Shown: positions 58,575-64,000 of the stretch, in pieces | Layout: each line of letters begins with the position of its first letter | How positions within the stretch are numbered: the first letter of the stretch is position 1 | DNA from: Gracilibacillus dipsosauri | GTDB taxonomy: Bacteria; Bacillota; Bacilli; Bacillales; Amphibacillaceae | NCBI RefSeq assembly: GCF_003176895.1 | Contig: NZ_QGTD01000001.1 | Span: forward strand, 62,001 to 126,000 | Direction: 5' to 3' | DNA length: 64,000 nucleotides | Position numbers and translations under genes: made by a program | The notes under the pieces: generated by a model | What the model saw: only the letters and a program-made list of their open reading frames with translations | The model's database searches: none | What the model was told of the DNA's origin: nothing

Positions 58575-59840
58575 ATGTTACATCGATTAAAAATATTTGA
58601 TAATTTTTATTATGGATGGGTTATCTTAGTTATTGGTGGTTTAGGGGTGTTTTTCTCTGGACCTGGTCAAACATTTTCAAATTCTCAGTTTATAGATGAA
58701 TATATACATGATTTCGGATGGTCGAGATCACAAGTCTCCGGTGTCTATTCTGTTGCTACACTATTAGCAGGTGTACTAATGATGATCGTAGGACGTTTCA
58801 TCGATCGATTTGGACCAAGGATGATGATGGTAACAGTAGGAACTTTATTTTCCTTAGCATGTTTCTATAATAGTTTTATATCTAGTATTTGGATGCTTGC
58901 ATTAGGATTTTTCATGGTACGTTTATTAGGGCAAGGGAGTATGACATTAATTCCAAATACACTCGTTGCCCAGTGGTTTGTGAAAAAAAGAGGTCGAGCC
59001 TTTAGTTTAAAAGCACTTTTTAGCTTTGCTGGTGCCATGTTATTTCCTATTATTAATACTTGGCTCATTCAAACATGGAGCTGGCAAGTAGCATGGCAAT
59101 TTTGGGGAATAGTACTTCTATTTTTATTTGTACCTATTGCTTTCCTTGGAGTAAGAAATAGCCCAGAATCTATTGGATTAGAGCCAGATGGAAACGTAGA
59201 ACCAGAGGCCGACCAACAAAATAAATTAGTGACACCCGTCATAGAGGCTGAAGAAGATTGGACATTAAATGAAGCAATGAGAACGAGAGCTTTTTGGGCT
59301 GTATTAATCTGTGTTGGTATACCTGCGTTAGTTAATACAGGTATTACGTTCCATATCACCTCTATCTTTAAAACGAATGGATTATCGCTTGAAATGGCCG
59401 CAATGGTTTTAAGCTTAATGGCATTTGTCGGAATTCCGATTTCCTTAGTCTCGGGTGTAATTTTAGACAAAGTAAAAACAAACTATGTCCTATTCGTTAT
59501 CTTTATCATCGAATTTTTTGTTCTTTTATTGTTACTAATTACAGATAGTTTCCTTATGGCAATACTATTTGGTATATTATGGGGATTGGCAGGTGGATTA
59601 GAACGTATTGCTATCGGTGTTATTTGGCCTAATTACTTTGGTAGAAAATATATTGGGAGTATTAATGGTGTTGGAGCCACGATAATGGTTATCGGTTCAT
59701 CCCTAGGCCCGTTACCATTTGGTATAGGCTTTGACCTATTTGGTGGCTATACTATCGTTATTCTATTAGCATTAATCTTTCCTATAATCGGCGTTATCTG
59801 TTCCCTGTTAGCAAAAAAACCAGTGAAGGTTACTATTTGA
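58575..59840 (+). CDS. OFA-family MFS transporter
   Basis: This 421-residue carrier has 12 hydrophobic segments and the OFA (oxalate/formate antiporter-like) features: NFYYGWVILVIGGLGVFFSGPGQTFSNS at the start, GRFIDRFGPR after helix 2, WFVKKRGRAFSL, a central acidic loop (residues about 195-225) and GGLERIAIGVIWPNYFGRKYIGSI in the second half. Substrates in the family are small carboxylates. GAAGGAGG precedes the ATG. It is convergent with the LysR gene. Confidence 0.9.
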   Translation: MLHRLKIFDNFYYGWVILVIGGLGVFFSGPGQTFSNSQFIDEYIHDFGWSRSQVSGVYSVATLLAGVLMMIVGRFIDRFGPRMMMVTVGTLFSLACFYNSFISSIWMLALGFFMVRLLGQGSMTLIPNTLVAQWFVKKRGRAFSLKALFSFAGAMLFPIINTWLIQTWSWQVAWQFWGIVLLFLFVPIAFLGVRNSPESIGLEPDGNVEPEADQQNKLVTPVIEAEEDWTLNEAMRTRAFWAVLICVGIPALVNTGITFHITSIFKTNGLSLEMAAMVLSLMAFVGIPISLVSGVILDKVKTNYVLFVIFIIEFFVLLLLLITDSFLMAILFGILWGLAGGLERIAIGVIWPNYFGRKYIGSINGVGATIMVIGSSLGPLPFGIGFDLFGGYTIVILLALIFPIIGVICSLLAKKPVKVTI

Positions 59841-59872
59841 CTACATGTAATTCTAAAGTATGTAGTCTTTTT
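59839..59872 (+). terminator. Terminator of the MFS gene
   Basis: GACTACAT / ATGTAGTC pair around a 13-nt loop and TTTTTTT follows. The stem starts in the stop codon. Confidence 0.85.
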
Positions 59873-59878
59873 TTATAC

Positions 59879-60748
59879 TTAACCATCTAAATCACTTAAC
59901 ATATTTATAAATTTTAGTAAAGACGGAGGTATATACTTATCTTTCCGATAAATGAACACTGTTTTGACTTTACCGTATAAATTTGGAATGGAATGCTGTC
60001 TAAGCATTCCATCTTGTACATGCTTTGTAACGACAACTTGTGGAAGCATACTTATACCTAGACCAGCTACTACACAACCGATTATCGCATCTAAAGTACC
60101 AAATTCCATTATTTTATTCGGAACTATCCTCTCTTGACGTAACCATTGTTCAAGTTTTTCTCGATAAGAACATCCAGCATGAAATACAAGCAACGTTCTT
60201 GTTTGAATATCTTTAAATGAAGAAATAGGAGGATGAATTGTATCGGTAATGAGTACTAATTCCTCATTAATTACTTCCTTTTGAATGAGCTCGGGATGTT
60301 CAATAGGTCCAGCCACAAATGCTCCATCAAGTTCATACTTTAAAACTCCTTGGATATTTTGTTCAGAAGAGCCTGTTTTTAAAGTTACATCAACATCTGG
60401 AAAGTCTTTATGATACTTTGCGAGTAGGGTTGGTAAGCGAACTGCAGCGGTTGTTTCCATTGAACCAATAATTAACGGACCACTTGGTGTTTGATCATCA
60501 TTCATCACACTTTTTGCTTCCTCTATAAGATGAAATATTTTTTCAGTGTATGATAGCAACATGCTTCCCTTGGCTGTTAAGTCAGTCCCACGATTATGTC
60601 TATAAAAAAGGGTTGTTTTAAGATCTGATTCCAATTGCTGTATTTTCATAGTGATATTAGATTGTGCATATTGAAGTTCTCTTGCTGCTTGTGAAATACT
60701 TCCCAGCCTTGCAACAGTCTGAAAAATTTTTAATGTATGCAAATCCAT
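59879..60748 (-). CDS. LysR-family transcriptional regulator
   Basis: This 289-residue regulator has the LysR HTH at about residues 3-62 (HTLKIFQTVARLGSISQAARELQYAQSNITMKIQQLE) and a periplasmic-binding-like effector domain (GPLIIGSMETTAAVRLPTLLAKY... GCVVAGLGISMLPQ). The ATG at 60748 is preferred over the GTG four codons upstream because it follows the AGGTGTGAGGA ribosome site. It is divergent from the nitronate monooxygenase gene, its probable target, and resembles the CzcR/YraN-like group. Confidence 0.9.
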   Translation of the reverse strand: MDLHTLKIFQTVARLGSISQAARELQYAQSNITMKIQQLESDLKTTLFYRHNRGTDLTAKGSMLLSYTEKIFHLIEEAKSVMNDDQTPSGPLIIGSMETTAAVRLPTLLAKYHKDFPDVDVTLKTGSSEQNIQGVLKYELDGAFVAGPIEHPELIQKEVINEELVLITDTIHPPISSFKDIQTRTLLVFHAGCSYREKLEQWLRQERIVPNKIMEFGTLDAIIGCVVAGLGISMLPQVVVTKHVQDGMLRQHSIPNLYGKVKTVFIYRKDKYIPPSLLKFINMLSDLDG

Positions 60749-60920
60749 AAAAATCCTCACACCTTTTTGCCATCTAAATAACTGATGGCTAATATCAATA
60801 TAATGTATTATTCAATATATCAAAAAAAAGATATGATTTAAATATAATTTTTATCTTTAGAAAAAATCGAAGGAAAGACTAACTTAATCAATAAGTAAAA
60901 ATAAAAAAGAGGTGAGAAAT

Positions 60921-62006
60921 ATGTTAAAGAATAAGATGACAGAACTTTTGAAAATTAAGCATCCGATTATCCAGGCTCCTATGGCTGGTGGAGTAACAAC
61001 CTCAACATTAATCGCTGAGGTTTCAAATGCTGGTGGGCTAGGGATGCTTGGAGCAGGATACTTGCCCCCTGCTCAAATAAGGGAAGAAATTAGGGAAATA
61101 AAGCAATTAACTTCAAATCCGTTTGGAATAAATCTCTTTGTTCCTAATGAGTTTGATATTACAGAGAATGAGATTAAATCGGCTAACCAGTTCTTAAACC
61201 CGATTCGTAAGCAATTAAATTTACCCCAAAGGGATGACCTTGATTTTCCAAACTTTAAAGATGTTTCTGATACATTTACTGAACAAATTAAGGTTATTAT
61301 GGAAGAAAAAGTTCCTATTTGTTCATTTACATTTGGCATCCCTTCTAGAGAAGTGATTGCTGAATTAAAACAATCAAACATTATCCTGATTGGCACAGCT
61401 ACCACTGTGACAGAAACAATGAAAAATCAAAAAGCTGGAATGGATATGGTTGTTGTTCAAGGAAGTGAAGCTGGTGGACATCGTGGGAGCTTTATTAATG
61501 GAGCACAAGAAAATTTGGTTGGGTTAATGTCTCTGATCCCACAAGTTGTAGACAATATAAGCATTCCTATTGTTGCTGCAGGAGGAATTATGGATGGGAG
61601 AGGATTAATGGCTTCGATTTGTTTAGGAGCAATGGGTGTACAAATGGGTACAGCTTTCCTTACTTGTATTGAAAGTGGAGCGAATAAGGTTCATAAAGAA
61701 GCAATTCTTAAAGCTAAAGAAGACCAAACTGTTTTAACTCGTTCATTTTCAGGTAAGTGGGCAAGAGGAATTAAAAATAATTTTATTTCAAAAATGCAGA
61801 ACTATGAAACACTGTTACCCAATTTTCCTGTTCAAAATAGACTAACACAAGATATTAGAAAAACTGCTGCTACAGAATATAATCAAGATTTCATGTCCCT
61901 TTGGGCTGGTCAAAGCCCTAGATTAGCCACAATTCAAAAAGCCGAAATATTAATTAAAAATATTATTGCAGAAGCCAACAAACTAAGTTCTATGGATACA
62001 AAGTAA
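60921..62006 (+). CDS. Nitronate monooxygenase-like flavoprotein
   Basis: This 361-residue enzyme belongs to the NMO/2-nitropropane dioxygenase family with a TIM barrel. Features are HPIIQAPMAGGVTTSTLIAEVSNAGGLGMLGAGY at the start, FGINLFVP, and GSEAGGHRG with the catalytic His near residue 182, followed by PIVAAGGIMDGRG and GAMGVQMGTAFLTC, which bind FMN. It oxidises nitronates such as propionate-3-nitronate. The ATG at 60921 follows AGAGGTGAG. The divergent LysR gene lies 172 bp away. Confidence 0.9.
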   Translation: MLKNKMTELLKIKHPIIQAPMAGGVTTSTLIAEVSNAGGLGMLGAGYLPPAQIREEIREIKQLTSNPFGINLFVPNEFDITENEIKSANQFLNPIRKQLNLPQRDDLDFPNFKDVSDTFTEQIKVIMEEKVPICSFTFGIPSREVIAELKQSNIILIGTATTVTETMKNQKAGMDMVVVQGSEAGGHRGSFINGAQENLVGLMSLIPQVVDNISIPIVAAGGIMDGRGLMASICLGAMGVQMGTAFLTCIESGANKVHKEAILKAKEDQTVLTRSFSGKWARGIKNNFISKMQNYETLLPNFPVQNRLTQDIRKTAATEYNQDFMSLWAGQSPRLATIQKAEILIKNIIAEANKLSSMDTK

Positions 62007-62017
62007 ATTCTTGTACT

Positions 62018-62047
62018 AAAAACCTAGCAAAAAAAGCTAGGTTTTTC
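62018..62047 (+). terminator. Terminator of the NMO gene
   Basis: AAAAACCTAGC / GCTAGGTTTTT is a perfect stem with an A-rich 7-nt loop; the right arm runs into the T-tract, so it can work in both directions. Confidence 0.9.
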
Positions 62048-62216
62048 TATACCTTAAATAATTATATCAACACTTACAAGCACTATATCGGTACTAAAAA
62101 ATACTATTCATTTAACAGTATTTGATAAATATAATAGAAAACTGTAGAAAATGGCTGTAATTCAAAGAAAAATACCATTGTTTACGTTTCTATAGCGGTT
62201 TGACGTTTTTGTAAAT

Positions 62217-62232
62217 TGTGATATAGTTCACT
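62217..62232 (+). promoter_or_regulatory. Fnr/Crp-type site upstream of the SulP gene
   Basis: TGTGA-TATAGT-TCACT matches the B. subtilis Fnr consensus TGTGA-N6-TCACT fully. It overlaps a possible -10 (TATAGT, 62222-62227), 16 bp after TTGACG (62200-62205). Such overlap would suggest repression, unless another start downstream is used. The 293-bp gap before SulP holds no gene. Confidence 0.6.
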
Positions 62233-62299
62233 TTGTTCACGCCGGAAATTTTCTCTGAAACGCTCAGAGAACTATAAAATAATACGAAAGAGGTGCTTC

Positions 62300-63763
62300 A
62301 TGAACAGAGCAGAAAAAATTAAATATGAATGGTTTGGGAATATACGAGGAGATATATTAGCGGGAATAGTGGTAGCTTTAGCGTTAATTCCAGAAGCCAT
62401 TGCGTTTTCGATTATTGCAGGGGTTGATCCAATGGTTGGGCTATATGCCTCCTTCTGTATTGCTGTTATCATTTCCTTTGTGGGTGGAAGACCCGGGATG
62501 ATTTCAGCTGCAACAGGGGCTATGGCGCTATTGATGATCACGTTAGTAGCAGATCACGGGTTGCAATATTTATTTGCGGCTACTATTTTAACTGGAATAA
62601 TACAAATTCTATTTGGGGTATTTAAATTAGCTAGGTTTATAAAATTTGTTCCTCGTTCCGTAATGGTCGGATTTGTTAACGCACTAGCTATTATGATCTT
62701 CACATCACAATTACAGCATTTCGAAGGTGAAAGCTGGATTATGTACAGTATGGTAGCTTTAACATTGGCAATTATTTATCTTTTTCCTAGGATCACAAAA
62801 GCGGTTCCCTCCACTTTAGTGGCCATTATCGTTGTAACTTTAATCACCGTATTTTCCGGATTTGGTATTCGTACAGTAGGAGACCTTGGTAATATCTCTT
62901 CCCAATTACCAATTTTTATGATTCCTGACATCCCAATATCTTTTGAAACATTGGCGATTATTTTCCCTTATTCACTAGCACTCGCCATTGTTGGGTTATT
63001 AGAGTCATTGTTAACCGCTAATATCGTGGATGACATGACAGATACAGAAAGCAATAAAAACAAAGAATGTCGCGGACAAGGGATAGCTAATATTGCGTCA
63101 GGTTTCTTTGGCGGAATGGCTGGTTGTGCAATGATAGGACAATCCGTTATTAATGTTAAATCTGGCGGAAAAGGTCGATTGTCTGCCTTTGTTGCAGGTC
63201 TTTTCCTTATGTTTTTAATTATTGTATTAGGTGATGTCGTCGTCCAAATTCCTATGGCAGCACTTGCTGGTGTAATGATTATGGTATCTATCAGTACCTT
63301 TGATTGGTCTTCCCTACGAAATATTCATAAGATTCCTAGAACCGATGCAATTGTTATGGTAGCAACCGTTATTACCGTAGTAGTAACACATGACTTATCA
63401 AAAGGTGTTTTACTTGGTGTATTACTAAGTGCCATCTTCTTTGCGGCAAAAATATCTAAGGTCAAGGTTACGAGTATTTCATCTGTAGATAATAGTAAGA
63501 AAATTTATAAAGTCGATGGACAAATTTTCTTTGCTTCAGTAAGTGATTTAGTAGAACAATTTGCTTTCAACGAACCGATTAAACAAGTGGATATTGATCT
63601 TACCAATGCTCACCTCTGGGATGATTCAGCAATTGGTGCATTAGACAAAATCGAAATGAAATTTGAACAAAATCATGTTAAGGTACAATATATAGGTCTA
63701 AATGCGGAGAGTAGATTATTAAAAAGAAAAATCGGTGGTCTATCAAAAGCATCGGGTCATTAA
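62300..63763 (+). CDS. SulP-family anion transporter with STAS domain
   Basis: This 487-residue transporter has the SulP membrane domain (about 1-380): [56 protein letters not shown], and [30 protein letters not shown]. The C-terminal STAS domain (about 395-487: [13 protein letters not shown]... [19 protein letters not shown]) follows. Substrate may be sulfate, bicarbonate or another anion. AGAGGTG precedes the ATG. It is followed after 21 bp by a UspA gene, a frequent pair in Firmicutes. Confidence 0.93.
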   Translation: MNRAEKIKYEWFGNIRGDILAGIVVALALIPEAIAFSIIAGVDPMVGLYASFCIAVIISFVGGRPGMISAATGAMALLMITLVADHGLQYLFAATILTGIIQILFGVFKLARFIKFVPRSVMVGFVNALAIMIFTSQLQHFEGESWIMYSMVALTLAIIYLFPRITKAVPSTLVAIIVVTLITVFSGFGIRTVGDLGNISSQLPIFMIPDIPISFETLAIIFPYSLALAIVGLLESLLTANIVDDMTDTESNKNKECRGQGIANIASGFFGGMAGCAMIGQSVINVKSGGKGRLSAFVAGLFLMFLIIVLGDVVVQIPMAALAGVMIMVSISTFDWSSLRNIHKIPRTDAIVMVATVITVVVTHDLSKGVLLGVLLSAIFFAAKISKVKVTSISSVDNSKKIYKVDGQIFFASVSDLVEQFAFNEPIKQVDIDLTNAHLWDDSAIGALDKIEMKFEQNHVKVQYIGLNAESRLLKRKIGGLSKASGH

Positions 63764-63784
63764 TCGTAGAAGAGGTGAAGGGGC

Positions 63785-64000
63785 TTGTATAAAAAAATAT
63801 TACTTGCAACAGATGGATCAGAGCACTCCGTTCGAGCAGCGGAACACGCAATCGAAATTGCTCAACTCAAGAATGGAACCATCGACATTGTCTATGTAGT
63901 AGATGGGAATACGTCCAAAACAGATGTCCTTCATGGTGTGGACAAATATGAAGTTAAAAAAGAAAGAGAAGAAAAGATAAAACCGGTAAAAGATAAAATT
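63785..64000 (+). CDS. Universal stress protein (UspA), N-terminal part
   Basis: The first 72 codons of a UspA-family gene lie here; the rest is beyond the window. It starts with a TTG, seven bases after GAGGTG, and reads LYKKILLATDGSEHSVRAAEHAI, which is the typical beta1-alpha1 of the fold, then DIVYVVDGNT. The gene follows SulP and is probably co-transcribed. The ATP-binding Gly-rich motif of the C-terminus cannot be seen. Confidence 0.9.
   Translation, partial: MYKKILLATDGSEHSVRAAEHAIEIAQLKNGTIDIVYVVDGNTSKTDVLHGVDKYEVKKEREEKIKPVKDKI

Noticed and set aside
1-64000. CRISPR array, tRNA, rRNA or prophage
   Set aside because: No regularly spaced identical repeats, no cloverleaf sequences or rRNA stretches, and no phage structural genes were seen on either strand.

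Overview
The window is a low-GC, gene-dense stretch of a Bacillaceae-type Firmicute chromosome. It carries no rRNA, tRNA or prophage. Strong Shine-Dalgarno sites, frequent TTG/GTG starts, U-tailed hairpin terminators, a FosB-type bacillithiol transferase, narGHJI-nreABC in the staphylococcal/bacillar arrangement, and a group IIC intron whose domain V looks very like my recollection of the Oceanobacillus iheyensis intron all point to a halotolerant Bacillaceae of the Oceanobacillus/Virgibacillus/Gracilibacillus kind. The genus is an inference.

Layout. 1-5.5 kb: a CUT1 sugar ABC importer (binding protein and two permeases, no ATPase) followed by a YesM/YesN-type two-component system. 5.6-10.1 kb: a LanFEG-like ABC transporter with an OmpR-type two-component system, probably peptide-antibiotic resistance. 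10.3-18 kb: small metabolic and regulatory genes, including an ECF sigma factor with a SnoaL-like C-terminus next to its AhpD-like partner gene. 17.5-29.4 kb: a nitrate-respiration island (narGHJI, nreABC, a NarK-PAS fusion, a Ric/ScdA di-iron repair protein and a hemerythrin-like protein). It is tied together by four NreC-box-like palindromes, each about 22-25 nt from a candidate -10 element. 29.4-33 kb: an alcohol dehydrogenase-like gene, fosB and an O-methyltransferase in one run, with an AraC-type regulator pointing away. 33-41 kb: housekeeping and hypothetical genes, including a CarD-type protein and a MarR regulator that share one divergent control region. 41-44.5 kb: a UvrA-like ABC protein with a tandem-MerR regulator. 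45.4-48 kb: a cassette of a secreted ADP-ribosyltransferase-like protein, an internally duplicated partner protein and an M50-like membrane protease; this is the best candidate for an undescribed system. 48-53.7 kb: VOC, PadR and NCS2 genes and a LysM-NlpC/P60 cell-wall hydrolase. 54.1-55.9 kb: a group IIC intron sitting directly behind the terminator of a MATE efflux gene. 56-64 kb: MATE/TetR, PspC, an OFA-type MFS/LysR/nitronate monooxygenase cluster, and SulP plus a truncated UspA with an Fnr-like site in front.

How the genes work together. NreABC senses oxygen and nitrate and would switch on NarGHJI and NarK. The Ric and hemerythrin-like genes, with the same box, would repair or protect iron centres from the NO and nitrite made by nitrate respiration. 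Elsewhere most units are small regulator-plus-effector modules (TetR/hydrolase/SDR, TetR/MATE, MerR/UvrA-like, PadR/DUF4188, LysR/NMO), as expected for a versatile soil or marine bacillus. All functions come from reading sequence and recognising families; no database search was run.
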